Shown in pieces: positions 19,207 to 28,117 of a stretch of DNA of 64,000 bases (position 1 is the first letter of the stretch; the number at the start of each line of letters is the position of its first letter). The position numbers were made by a program, and so were the translations under genes. The DNA lies in the NCBI RefSeq assembly GCF_004341375.1, contig NZ_SLXO01000006.1, positions 62,001 through 126,000 of the forward strand, given 5' to 3'. The notes below the pieces were generated by a model that was given only the letters and a program-made list of their open reading frames with translations, was not told the origin of the DNA and did no database searches. This stretch comes from Rhodothalassium salexigens DSM 2132. Lineage in GTDB: Bacteria > Pseudomonadota > Alphaproteobacteria > Sphingomonadales > Rhodothalassiaceae.

Positions 19207-20115
19207 ATGAGCGACCAATCCCCCCGAGGCCCCCTGGCGCGCCTCAAGGCGCTGTGGGCCCGCCCCACGGTGCGCCTGGGCACCGTCCTGTTCATCGGCG
19301 GCGCGGCCTTGGGCCTGGTCGGCGCCGGCGGCACGGCAACCATGGTGCAACACACCAACAAGACCGAATTCTGCGTCGCCTGCCACGTCTATGACGATTT
19401 CTACGAAGAGTATAAAGGCTCGGTTCACCATACCAACGCCACCGGCAACCGGGCCGAATGCGCCGACTGCCATATCCCGCACGACAATTGGATCAACATG
19501 ATGGTCCACAAGGCGCGCTCGGGCCTCAAGGACGCCGCCGCCTATACCGTCGGCGGCATCAACACGCCCGAGGAGTTCGAGGAACGCCGCGCGGTGCTCG
19601 CCAAGGAAGTGTGGGCGCGCTACGAACGCGAGAACAGCATGCGCTGCCGGCGCTGCCACGAGACCGAAGCCTGGGACCTGACCGCACAATCCCAGGCTGC
19701 CCAAGGCGCCCACCAGGCGGTGCTGAGCGGCAACGCCACCTGCATCGACTGCCACAAGGGCATCGCCCACTCGATCCCCGAAGGCGCGCTGGCCGCCTAT
19801 CAAGACGCCGCCGGCGAACCGGTGTCGGCCCAACTGGCTTCGGCGCGCCTGGCCATGTCGGATAAGACCGAACCGGGCGCAGCCCCGCAAGCCAATGACG
19901 CCGACCCCGCCGCCCCGGCGCCCGATGGCGCCAAGCTGTTCGAGAGCTGCACCTCCTGCCACGGCAAGTTCGCGCCGGGGCCGAAGACCATGGCCGCGCT
20001 GAGCCCCGAGGCGTTTATGTCGCGGATCGAGACCCACATGAACACCGGGGGAACGGTTGCGTCGCTGAGCGAGGCTGAAATAAAAGCCATCCACGAGTAT
20101 CTGAAAAGCTTGTGA
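19207..20115 (+). CDS. Pentaheme NapC/NirT-family cytochrome c with a fused C-terminal monohaem domain
   Basis: A membrane-anchored periplasmic quinol dehydrogenase. Basic N-terminus, one anchor helix (~23-48), then four CXXCH haem sites typical of NapC/NirT at Cys56 (CVACH), Cys85 (CADCH), Cys147 (CRRCH) and Cys179 (CIDCH). After an Ala/Asp/Pro linker (~220-242) comes a fifth site, CTSCH at 248-252, in a ~60-residue cytochrome-c-like end. NapC proteins usually have four haems; TorC-type proteins carry a fifth in a larger domain. GGAG seven bases before the ATG at 19207 decides the start; the ATG at 19204 is too close. No terminal reductase is nearby. A UbiA-family gene follows, suggesting electron transfer from the quinone pool. 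Confidence 0.88.
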   Translation: MSDQSPRGPLARLKALWARPTVRLGTVLFIGGAALGLVGAGGTATMVQHTNKTEFCVACHVYDDFYEEYKGSVHHTNATGNRAECADCHIPHDNWINMMVHKARSGLKDAAAYTVGGINTPEEFEERRAVLAKEVWARYERENSMRCRRCHETEAWDLTAQSQAAQGAHQAVLSGNATCIDCHKGIAHSIPEGALAAYQDAAGEPVSAQLASARLAMSDKTEPGAAPQANDADPAAPAPDGAKLFESCTSCHGKFAPGPKTMAALSPEAFMSRIETHMNTGGTVASLSEAEIKAIHEYLKSL

Positions 20116-20166
20116 CCGGGCCGGCGTTGTCGATCGGCGGCCCCCGTTGACCGGAGTGCGTCGCCG

Positions 20167-21159
20167 ATGACCAGCCGATCCACCACCCTGCCCAGCCGGC
20201 CCGACCGGCGCGACCAACAGGCCCAAGACAGCCAAGGTGGGCCGAGCCCGGCAACCGGGCTTGCCCGCTACTGGCACGCCACCCGGCCGCAGTTCCTGAC
20301 CGCCTCGGTGGTGCCGGTGGTGGTCGGCACCGCCTGGGGGGCGGTCACGGCGGGCCGTTTCGACCCGCTGGCCGCCGCGCTGTTCCTGATCGGCATGATG
20401 CTCGGCCACGCCGCCGGCAATGTCATCAACGACGTCTGCGACGATATTTCGGGCAATGACGCGCTCAACGACGGCCGCATTACGCCCTTTACCGGCGGCT
20501 CGCGGATCATCCAGGACGGCACCCTGTCGCGCCGGGCCATGACCCGGTTCGGCGCCGCCCTGCTCGCCGGGCCGGCGGTGACCGCGCTCTATCTGGTGCC
20601 CGCCTTCGGGCTGCCGGTCTTGCTGTTCGGCTTGGTCATGGCGGTGCTGGTGCTGGCCTATCACCTGCCGCCGGTGAAGTTGAACCATCGCTGCCTGGGC
20701 GAAACCGTCATCGGGCTGACCTTCGGGGTGCTGCCGGTGACCATGGCCGGCTGGTTGCAGGCCGGCACCTGGGACACCGACCTTGTGCTTTTGTCGCTGG
20801 CGGTGGCGCTGTGGATCGCTAATCTTTTGCTGGTCAACGAGGTGCCCGACCGGCGCGCCGACGCCCTGGTGGCCAAGACCACGCTCGTCGTGGCGCTCGG
20901 CGCCCGGCGTGCGCTGGTCCTCCACGCGGTGCTCAGCCTGACCGCGCTGGCGCTGGTGGTGTGGCTTGCCGGGCCGGCGGCGCTGTTGCCCTGGTGGGCG
21001 GTGCCGGTGCCGGCGCTGTTGACCGCCTTGGCGGTCGCTGCGGTGTTGCGCGCCGCCCCCGACGACCGCGCGGCGATGACCGGCGCGATCAAGGCGACCA
21101 TCACCCTGCACACGCTGGCCAGCCTGTGGCTGGCGCTGGCGCTCATCTGGGGGAGTTGA
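20167..21159 (+). CDS. UbiA-family prenyltransferase, MenA-like
   Basis: A 330-residue polytopic membrane protein with about eight to nine hydrophobic segments. The two Asp-rich prenyl-diphosphate motifs are NVINDVCDDISGND (~93-106) and NEVPDRRAD (~227-235). WHATRPQFLTASVVPVVVG before the first helix resembles 1,4-dihydroxy-2-naphthoate prenyltransferases, but no other menaquinone gene is visible, and a role in ubiquinone, rhodoquinone or another prenylated aromatic is equally possible. GGAG lies ten bases before the ATG. It sits between a quinol-oxidising cytochrome and a COQ10-like protein, which supports a quinone role. Confidence 0.82.
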   Translation: MTSRSTTLPSRPDRRDQQAQDSQGGPSPATGLARYWHATRPQFLTASVVPVVVGTAWGAVTAGRFDPLAAALFLIGMMLGHAAGNVINDVCDDISGNDALNDGRITPFTGGSRIIQDGTLSRRAMTRFGAALLAGPAVTALYLVPAFGLPVLLFGLVMAVLVLAYHLPPVKLNHRCLGETVIGLTFGVLPVTMAGWLQAGTWDTDLVLLSLAVALWIANLLLVNEVPDRRADALVAKTTLVVALGARRALVLHAVLSLTALALVVWLAGPAALLPWWAVPVPALLTALAVAAVLRAAPDDRAAMTGAIKATITLHTLASLWLALALIWGS

Positions 21160-21164
21160 GACCC

Positions 21165-21617
21165 ATGGCCACGCTGAGCCTCGCCCGCGACGTGACCTTC
21201 CCGCGCGACCATGTCTACGACATCGTCGCCGACGTGGCCCGCTATCCCGACTTTCTGCCGGGCTTCCAGGCGGTGCGGGTCGAAGGCCATCGCGGCCACG
21301 AATTGATCGTCCGCCAGAGCCTGGGGCTGAAGGGCCTGCGCCAGACCTTTCGCACCTACGCCACCTTCGACCGGCCGAACTGGATCCGCATCCGCACCAC
21401 CGAACGGCCGTTCCGCACCCTCGACCAGGTCTGGCGGTTCGAGGAACCGAAAAGCCACCAGACCCGGGTGCGCCTGGACGTGGAATACACCTTCTCCGAC
21501 CCGCTGGTGAAACGGTTTTCCGAGCGCCTGTTTCCGTTCCTGATGCGCCAGAGCATGGACGCCTTCATCGACCGCGCCCGGCGCACCGACCCGCGCCGCG
21601 CCGGTCACAATCGTTGA
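21165..21617 (+). CDS. COQ10/RatA-type SRPBCC protein
   Basis: 150 residues of the START-like (SRPBCC) fold: FPRDHVYDIVADVARYPDFLPGF at the start, then alternating strands and a C-terminal amphipathic helix (FPFLMRQSMDAFIDRARR). In mitochondria and alphaproteobacteria such proteins bind coenzyme Q and are needed for its use in respiration; the same family includes RatA. It starts five bases after the UbiA-family stop, so the two are co-translated, which favours the coenzyme Q reading. Confidence 0.88.
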   Translation: MATLSLARDVTFPRDHVYDIVADVARYPDFLPGFQAVRVEGHRGHELIVRQSLGLKGLRQTFRTYATFDRPNWIRIRTTERPFRTLDQVWRFEEPKSHQTRVRLDVEYTFSDPLVKRFSERLFPFLMRQSMDAFIDRARRTDPRRAGHNR

Positions 21618-21688
21618 GCCGGCCCCCCGCGTCCCGGCCGAACTGACCGGCCAGCCCCCAGATAAGGGCGCCCGATCAAGGCGCCCGG

Positions 21689-22603
21689 TCAGGACGCCGG
21701 CGCCTCGATCCGGTCGACCTTGCGCCGCGCCTCGGGCCGGGTGGCGTCGTTGAGCGCCCAGTCGAACGTATAGTCGTCGATGGCCACGTCGCCGGCCAGG
21801 GCCTGTGCCCGCGCGCCCTCGGCGAACCGGCGCAAATGGCGCACGATGCCGGCCTCGTCGCCACCGAAATCGGCGCGGAACCAACCGTAAAGCCGCGACA
21901 CCGCGATCTCGCTCTTGGCGTCGCCCGCGCCCGGGTCGATCACCGCCAAGCCCCGGTCGCTGTTGACGAACGCCCGCGCCGCCCGGTCGAGTTGGGCGTC
22001 CACATCCTCGGCGCCATAGGCCACCGGGTTGAGATCGGGACAGCCGAGCGCCCCGCAGGCCAGGCCATAGAGCAGCCGCGGGTCGCGGAACACCGGGCGC
22101 AGAATACCGTGGACGATATCGTTGAGGCTGAGCGGTTCGCCGTCCACCCGCACCAGGGGCTCCGCCCACGGTCCGAAGGTGAACAGGCCCTGGAAGTCGA
22201 TCGCCTTGACGCTGTCCACGGGATAGGCGTCGAGCACCGTGCGCACCACCACCGCATTATAAAGGTTGAGCCAGTAGGCCAATTGCTGCGCCCGGGTCAG
22301 CGCCGTCACATCGACCCGTTCGAGCGACCGGATATAGGTTTTGAGCGCCTGACGCGCGGTCAGCGTGACCTCGCCATAGGCCAGCCGGGTGCGGCCCTGG
22401 GCGTCGACCACCAGATGGTCGTCGAGCCAGGCGCTCCACGGGCCATGGTCCACCCGGACCGCCGGCTCGACCCGGGCGACCGCCCAGCGCGCATCGGCCA
22501 TCTGCGCCTCGGGCACCGCCAGCCGCTCGACCTTCAGGCAACCGCCGAGTGCCGCCACCGCACCCAGCATCCATCCCGTCGCCCAAAGCCTGGACCAGCC
22601 CAT
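21689..22603 (-). CDS. DUF547-domain lipoprotein
   Basis: A 304-residue predicted lipoprotein. Lipobox LGGC ends at Cys22 after a short hydrophobic signal. The DUF547 core is clear: LAYWLNLYNAVVVRTVLDAYP, then SLNDIVHGILRP, RLLYGLACGALGCPDLNP and SRLYGWFRADFGG. DUF547 has a papain-like or transglutaminase-like fold but no agreed function. AAAAGGAG is well placed before the ATG at 22603. It stands alone between the convergent COQ10-like gene and the divergent TRAP operon. Confidence 0.85.
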   Translation of the reverse strand: MGWSRLWATGWMLGAVAALGGCLKVERLAVPEAQMADARWAVARVEPAVRVDHGPWSAWLDDHLVVDAQGRTRLAYGEVTLTARQALKTYIRSLERVDVTALTRAQQLAYWLNLYNAVVVRTVLDAYPVDSVKAIDFQGLFTFGPWAEPLVRVDGEPLSLNDIVHGILRPVFRDPRLLYGLACGALGCPDLNPVAYGAEDVDAQLDRAARAFVNSDRGLAVIDPGAGDAKSEIAVSRLYGWFRADFGGDEAGIVRHLRRFAEGARAQALAGDVAIDDYTFDWALNDATRPEARRKVDRIEAPAS

Positions 22604-22836
22604 ACCCGTCTCCTTTTGTTGCTCTGCACCATGGCCGGCCCACCCTAGGGCAAAGCCAGATAAGAATGAATGGCGACAATTGCGCCGCGCCGGCGGGGCC
22701 GCCTCGCCCGCGGTGATAGCCGATCGCCAACCGATAGAAAAGCCGGGCCGCCGGTTGCACGCGCCGCCCCGGCTTGTCATCATCGCGGCATGGTTCGCCG
22801 ACGGGGGCCCCGCTTTTGTTATTTCGCCATCCGGCC

Positions 22837-23964
22837 ATGACCCGCCTCGCCCTGGTGCCGATCGCGCTGCTATGTGCCGCCCTGACGCTCGCCGGGTGCC
22901 GGGACCGACCGGCCGGCGGCCCCGGATCGGGCCCTGGATCGGGCGACGAAGGCCGCTCGGAGAGCGCCGCGGTGCGGTGGGACCTGTCGCTGCCCTGGTC
23001 GCCGCAATCCTACCATGTGGCCAATGCCGAGCGCTTCGCCCGCCGGGTCGAACAGGCCACCCAGGGCCGCGTGCGCATCGCCGTGCACCCGGGCGGCGTG
23101 CTCGGGCTCAAGGGGCCCGAGACGCTGCGCGCGCTCAGCCAGGGCGTGGTCCAGATGGCCGAGATGCCCGGCGTCCAGCAGATCGGCACCGCGCCGCTTT
23201 TGGGCCTCGACAGCCTGCCGTTCCTGGTCGAAACTCAGGACGATCTGCGCCGGCTCGACCGGCTGCTGCGCCCGGCCCTCGCCCGCACCCTCGACGCCCA
23301 CGGCGTCAAGCTGCTCTACCGGGTGCCATGGCCGAACCAGAACCTGTTCTTCGACCGCCCGGTGGCGGACCTCGAAGACCTGGCCGGCCTGCGCATGCGC
23401 ACCTACGACCGGTTGTCGACGGCGCTGGTGCGGCAATTGGGCCTGATCCCGGTGCAGATGCCGCTCGGCGACGTGGTGCCGGCGCTGGCGGCCGGCGCCA
23501 TCGACGCCACCATGACCTCGACCAGCAGTGCCGCCGCCCAGCGCCTGTGGGCGTTCCAGAACCAGGTGCTGCGCACCAACCATACCTGGCTGACCAACAC
23601 CATGGCCGTGGACCGCGACGCCTGGGAGCGGCTGAGCGCCACGCAGCGCGCCGCCATCGAGGCCGCGGCAGCCGACCTGGAGGCGGACTTCTGGGCCGAG
23701 GCCCGCGCCGACGACGCCCGCCAACTGGCCCGTCTGGTCGCCGCCGGCATGACCGTGGCCGAGCCCGCGCCGGCGTTCCGCGCCACCATGCGCACCGCCG
23801 CCCGACCGATCTGGCGCACCTATCTGGCCGAGATGCCGCCGGCCCCCCGCGCCGAGGCACGCGCGATCCTGGACCGCTATCTGGCCGCCACGCCGGGGCT
23901 GGCGCCACTCGGCGCGCCCGGCTCCGACCGCGCGGACCGCCGATCCGACGCGGGCCAGCCATGA
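22837..23964 (+). CDS. dctP: TRAP transporter solute-binding protein, DctP family
   Basis: The extracytoplasmic substrate-binding part of a TRAP importer, made as a lipoprotein (lipobox TLAGC, Cys21) with a Gly/Ser/Asp-rich linker. The domain contains the family's substrate-carboxylate region LEDLAGLRMRTYDR and MPLGDVVPALAAGAIDATMT. 375 residues. The ligand is usually an organic acid with a carboxylate gripped by the Arg in LRMRT; which one cannot be told. The stop overlaps the start of the small permease (ATGA). Confidence 0.88.
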   Translation: MTRLALVPIALLCAALTLAGCRDRPAGGPGSGPGSGDEGRSESAAVRWDLSLPWSPQSYHVANAERFARRVEQATQGRVRIAVHPGGVLGLKGPETLRALSQGVVQMAEMPGVQQIGTAPLLGLDSLPFLVETQDDLRRLDRLLRPALARTLDAHGVKLLYRVPWPNQNLFFDRPVADLEDLAGLRMRTYDRLSTALVRQLGLIPVQMPLGDVVPALAAGAIDATMTSTSSAAAQRLWAFQNQVLRTNHTWLTNTMAVDRDAWERLSATQRAAIEAAAADLEADFWAEARADDARQLARLVAAGMTVAEPAPAFRATMRTAARPIWRTYLAEMPPAPRAEARAILDRYLAATPGLAPLGAPGSDRADRRSDAGQP

Positions 23965-24494
23965 CCGGGCCCATGACCACCGGGGCAACCATGACCGCCG
24001 CGTTTCTGCGCCTGGTCGCCGGCGCCGAACGGCTGGGCCTGTGGGGCGCGTCTTTGAGCCTTGTGACCTTGGTCGCGCTCGGGCTGACCGAGATCGGCTG
24101 GCGCGCAATAAGCGGCGGCGGGCTCGGCTTCGCGGTCGAATATACCGGCTATCTGACCGGCCTTGCCTTCACCCTCGGCCTCGGCTGGGCGGTCGGCCAG
24201 GGCGGCCATATCCGCCTGCCGTTCCTGCTCGCCCGGCTGCCCGAGCCGGCGGCGCGCCGTCTGGACATCGCGCTGTCGCTGATGGGCGCCGGGATCGCCG
24301 TCGCCGCCGCGCTCGGGCTTGTGGCCTGGACCTGGACCAGCGCGGTCGAGGGCGCGCGGTCCTACTTCGCCAGCCGCACCTTGCTGGCGATCCCGCAGGC
24401 CCCGTTCAGCCTGGGCGTGGCCGGGCTGGCCCTGTCGCTCGCCGGGCGGGCGGTGCGGCTAGCCACCGGTCGCACGGCGACGGGGCGGCCCTGA
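23961..24494 (+). CDS. dctQ: TRAP transporter small permease, DctQ family
   Basis: 177 residues with four hydrophobic segments (~24-42, ~52-76, ~103-122, ~142-160), the normal DctQ topology. GQGGHIRLPFLLARLP between helices two and three is characteristic (the GxHIR motif). It overlaps dctP by 4 bases and ends 1 base before dctM. DctQ pairs with DctM in the inner membrane. Confidence 0.85.
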   Translation: MTGPMTTGATMTAAFLRLVAGAERLGLWGASLSLVTLVALGLTEIGWRAISGGGLGFAVEYTGYLTGLAFTLGLGWAVGQGGHIRLPFLLARLPEPAARRLDIALSLMGAGIAVAAALGLVAWTWTSAVEGARSYFASRTLLAIPQAPFSLGVAGLALSLAGRAVRLATGRTATGRP

Positions 24495-24495
24495 G

Positions 24496-25785
24496 ATGGC
24501 GGGTTTGTGGGGCCTGCTCGCGCTGTTCGCCCTGCTCGCCGCCGGGCTGTGGGTCGGGCTGGCGCTGATCGCGACCGGCTTGGGCGCGCTGGCGCTGTTC
24601 AAGTCGGTGCCGCCGGTGACCGTACTGGCGTTCAATATCTGGACCGGCTTGGCCGACGCCGGGCTCGCGCCCTTGCCGCTGTTCATCCTGATGGGCGAAT
24701 TGTTGTTCCGCGGCCGGGTCGCCGAGCGCCTGTTCTACGCCCTCGGGCCGTTCACCACCTGGGTGCCGGGACGGCTGTTGCACGTCAATGTGCTGAGTTG
24801 CGCGCTGTTCGCCGCCGCCTGCGGGTCGTCGGCGGCGACCACCGCCACGGTCGGGCGCATCACCGTGCGCGAATTGCTCGACCGGGGCTATGATCGGCGA
24901 TTGGTGCTCGGCTCGCTGTGCGGCGCCGGCACGCTGGGCTTTTTGATCCCGCCGAGCATCGTGCTGATCCTTTATGGGGTGTTGGCCGAGGTGTCGATCG
25001 TCGACCTGTTCCTGGCCGGCATGGTGCCCGGCGCGCTCTTGGCGCTGGCGTTCATGGCCTATCTGGCGGTCGCCGGGCGCCGCGCACCGCCCCCCACGAC
25101 CGACCGGGACGCCGGCCACGGCCCCGGCGGCCTGACCCGCGGCCGGGCGCTGTTGGATCTGCTGCCGGTCGCGGCGCTGATCGCGGCGGTGCTCGGCAGC
25201 CTGTATGCCGGACTGGCAACGCCGAGCGAGTCGGCGGTGATCGGCGTCGCCGGCGCGGCCGTGCTGGCAGCCCTCGACGGCTCGCTCAGCCGGGCCATGC
25301 TGGCCGAGGCGCTGCGCGGCGCGGTGCGCACCGTCGCCATGCTCGGCCTGATTCTGGCCGGCGCCTTCTTTTTGTCACGGGTGGCGGCTTATCTGGGCCT
25401 GCCGCAAGCGGCGGCGGCGACACTGGCCGGGTTGGACCTGCCCCCGACGGTATTGATCGCCGCGCTGGTGGTGTTGTTCATAGGGCTCGGCATGGTGCTC
25501 GACGGGCTGTCGGTGATCGTCATGACGCTGCCGTTCACGGCGCCTCTTGTGGCGGCGGCCGGGTTCGACGCACTGTGGTTCGGCGTGTTTCTGGTAATCA
25601 TGGTCGAAATGGCCCAGATCACGCCGCCGGTGGGGTTCAACCTCTATGTGGTGCAATCCCTGACCGGCGAACCGTTGAGCCGCGTGGCGTGGGCGAGCCT
25701 GCCGTTCTTCGCGATCATGGCCGCCATGATCGTGGTCTTGGTTCTGGTTCCGGCGTTGGCGACCGCCCTGCCCGCCGCCCTCTAG
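24496..25785 (+). CDS. dctM: TRAP transporter large permease, DctM family
   Basis: 429 residues with about twelve hydrophobic segments, the Na+-coupled transport subunit of the TRAP system. Seen: PLPLFILMGELLFRGRVAERLF, LSCALFAAACGSSAATTATVG (a Ser/Ala-rich re-entrant region), LGFLIPPSIVLILYG, LATPSESAVIGVAG and ITPPVGFNLYVVQS, all typical of DctM. Last gene of the transporter set; the acyl-CoA synthetase homologue follows after 75 bases and may be co-transcribed. Confidence 0.92.
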   Translation: MAGLWGLLALFALLAAGLWVGLALIATGLGALALFKSVPPVTVLAFNIWTGLADAGLAPLPLFILMGELLFRGRVAERLFYALGPFTTWVPGRLLHVNVLSCALFAAACGSSAATTATVGRITVRELLDRGYDRRLVLGSLCGAGTLGFLIPPSIVLILYGVLAEVSIVDLFLAGMVPGALLALAFMAYLAVAGRRAPPPTTDRDAGHGPGGLTRGRALLDLLPVAALIAAVLGSLYAGLATPSESAVIGVAGAAVLAALDGSLSRAMLAEALRGAVRTVAMLGLILAGAFFLSRVAAYLGLPQAAAATLAGLDLPPTVLIAALVVLFIGLGMVLDGLSVIVMTLPFTAPLVAAAGFDALWFGVFLVIMVEMAQITPPVGFNLYVVQSLTGEPLSRVAWASLPFFAIMAAMIVVLVLVPALATALPAAL

Positions 25786-25860
25786 TGCGTTTCGTTCGAT
25801 CCATGCGGTGTCCGTCGCCACCGACGCGACGGCCACCACGCTTTTGCCGAGGAGGACACC

Positions 25861-27837
25861 GTGGACCGCGGTGCATACCGATCGTCCTTTCCGCCGATCA
25901 CCGGCGTCGGCGACCTTGAGGTGCTGGAACAGGTACCGTTCGCCGAGCGCCTGGATGCCGGCTCGACCTACGACCTGCTGCACCGGAGCGCCGACCGTCA
26001 CGGCGAGCGCCCGGCGCTGAGCTTCGTCGCCATGGACGCCGACGCCAGCGGCGACCCATGTGCCATCGCCGCCACCTGGCGCTACGCCGACCTGATCGCC
26101 GATGTGACCCGGGCGGCCAATCTGTTCAAGTCCTACGGCCTGACCCAGCGCGACAGCGTCGGCATCGTGCTGCCGCACCTGCCCGAGGGTCATCTGGCGC
26201 TGTGGGGGGCCGAGGCGTGCGGGCTTGCCTGTCTGGTCAATCCGTTGCTCGACGACGCCGACATCGCCCGTCTGTTGCGCACCGCCCAAGTGCGCGTGCT
26301 GGTGACGCTGGCGCCGGCGGCGGGCTTCGACCTGTGGCCGCGCATGGCCCGCATCGCCGCCGACCTGCCGGGGCTGAAAGCGATCCTGCGCGTCGATCCG
26401 CTGGCCCATGCCGGCCGCACCCGACGGCTCAAGGCGCGCGCGGCGGGGCTGCCGGCCCGGCTGACCGCCAAGCCGCCCAAGGGCGTGCGCTGTGAGGATT
26501 TCCGCCGCGCCCTGGCGCGCATGCCGGGCGACGCGCTGCGGGTGCCGCGCCATGTGCGGCCGAATACGGCAGCCGCGCTGACCCACACCGCCGGCAACAC
26601 CGGCACGCCCAAGCTGATCCGCCAAAGCCACGGCAACCAGCGCTATATGGCCTGGGCCATGGCCGGCGTCGCCCAATTGGCCGACACCGATGTGGTGCTG
26701 AGCGGCCTGCCGCTGTCCCACAATGGCGCCGCCCTGACCATGGGGCTGGCGCCGTTTTCGGTCGGCGCGCACGTGATCATGACCGGCGCCCACGGCTTTC
26801 GCAGCCCCGGCGTGCTGGCCGGTTTCTGGGGCCTGGTCGAGCGCCACCGCGCGACCGCCTTCGCCGCCGTGCCACCGGTGTTCGACGCGCTCCTGAACAC
26901 GCCGTCCGACGCCGCCGACGCCAGCAGCCTGCGGGTCGCGCTGTGTACCGCCGGCGCGTTGAGCCCCGAGACCTTCAAGCGCTTCGAGGACCGCACCGGG
27001 CTCGCCGTGCTCGAAGGCTTTGGCCTCGCCGAGGCCGGCGGCGCCAGCGCTTTCAACCCGCTGCACGGCCCACGGCGCATCGGCTCGGCAGGGCTGCGCC
27101 TGCCCTATCAGTCGCTGCGCATCGTCGCCGCCGAAACCGACGGCGGCCCGGCCGAGGACGTGGCGCCGGGCCGGGTCGGCCGGCTGCTGGTCCACGGGCC
27201 CAATGTCTGTCTGGACGCCCGGGCGCCCGGGGGCCCGACGGCCGTCGACGACGACGGCTGGCTCGACACCGGCGACCTGGCGCGGCTCGACGACGACGGC
27301 TATCTGTGGCTGGTCGGCCGCGCCGACGACCGCATCCACCGCGACGGCCGGGCGGTCGATCCGGCGGCGGTCGAGGCGGCGCTCGCCGCCCACGACGCGG
27401 TCGCCGGTGCCGCGGTGGTGGCCCGCCCCGACCGGCGCGCCGGCGCGGTGCCGTCGGCCTTCGTGACCCTCAAGCCCGGCGCCTGGGTCGACGCCCTGGC
27501 GCTGTTGGAGCACGCCCGCGCAAGGCTCGACGACCCGGCCGCTCACCCGGTGGCGGTGGAAATCCTCGACCGGCTGCCCAGCACCGCGTCGGGGCGCCTG
27601 CACAAGGCACCGCTTCGCCTGCGCGCCACCGAACACGCCGTGCGCGACGCGCTCAACCGGCGCACCATCGAAGCCGAGGTGACCGCCCGGCTGACCGGCG
27701 CCGGCCTGGCCGTGACGGTGGTTCCCAAACTGGCGCGCGACGTCGCCGAAGCGCGCCTGGCGCTCGGCCAATGGCCGGTGGCGGTGACCGTGATCGCCCC
27801 CGACGACGCAGCGGCCGCGCCCCCGGCCCGCCGCTGA
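25861..27837 (+). CDS. Acyl-CoA synthetase homologue (AMP-forming) with altered catalytic motifs
   Basis: 658 residues of the ANL adenylating family, resembling long acyl-CoA synthetases that carry an extra ~75-residue C-terminal segment. It starts at GTG 25861 with AGGAGG five bases upstream. The P-loop reads THTAGNTGTPK (241-251) instead of TSGTTGxPK. A5 reads GFGLAEAGG in place of GYGxTE. The core DGWLDTGDLARLDDDGYLWLVGR (466-487) is intact. The A10 position that normally holds the catalytic Lys is Arg579 in STASGRLHK, and the hinge after VGR is ADDRIHRDGR. These changes suggest lost or changed adenylation activity. Neighbours (TRAP transporter, LiuC-like hydratase) point to organic or branched acyl acids. 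Confidence 0.85.
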   Translation: MDRGAYRSSFPPITGVGDLEVLEQVPFAERLDAGSTYDLLHRSADRHGERPALSFVAMDADASGDPCAIAATWRYADLIADVTRAANLFKSYGLTQRDSVGIVLPHLPEGHLALWGAEACGLACLVNPLLDDADIARLLRTAQVRVLVTLAPAAGFDLWPRMARIAADLPGLKAILRVDPLAHAGRTRRLKARAAGLPARLTAKPPKGVRCEDFRRALARMPGDALRVPRHVRPNTAAALTHTAGNTGTPKLIRQSHGNQRYMAWAMAGVAQLADTDVVLSGLPLSHNGAALTMGLAPFSVGAHVIMTGAHGFRSPGVLAGFWGLVERHRATAFAAVPPVFDALLNTPSDAADASSLRVALCTAGALSPETFKRFEDRTGLAVLEGFGLAEAGGASAFNPLHGPRRIGSAGLRLPYQSLRIVAAETDGGPAEDVAPGRVGRLLVHGPNVCLDARAPGGPTAVDDDGWLDTGDLARLDDDGYLWLVGRADDRIHRDGRAVDPAAVEAALAAHDAVAGAAVVARPDRRAGAVPSAFVTLKPGAWVDALALLEHARARLDDPAAHPVAVEILDRLPSTASGRLHKAPLRLRATEHAVRDALNRRTIEAEVTARLTGAGLAVTVVPKLARDVAEARLALGQWPVAVTVIAPDDAAAAPPARR

Positions 27838-28117
27838 GCCCAGGCGGACCCAAGGCCGGGCGCGCCCGGATAGGAGCGGCGCGCCCCGACAGCCGTCCCG
27901 AGACGGGGCCGCCGCGAAGTCCGGTTCGACCCGAAATCGCGGCTGGCGGCCGCGTCGACCGGCAATCGGGGATCGGGCGCGGATCGGGCCGGCCTGGACC
28001 GGGGGCGCCGGGCGCGCGGGGACTTGACCCGCGCGCGCCGGCGGACAAGGCTGGCGGCTGCGCTCGTTCCCCCACCGCCGGCCGACCGCCGGTGCACCCG
28101 ACCAGGAGGCCGCCGCC

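Noticed and set aside
18858-19361. Long N-terminal extension of the TDO-like protein to 19361
   Set aside because: The added ~168 residues have no similarity to the family and run into the divergent cytochrome gene; the start at 18857 has a strong GGGGAGG site.
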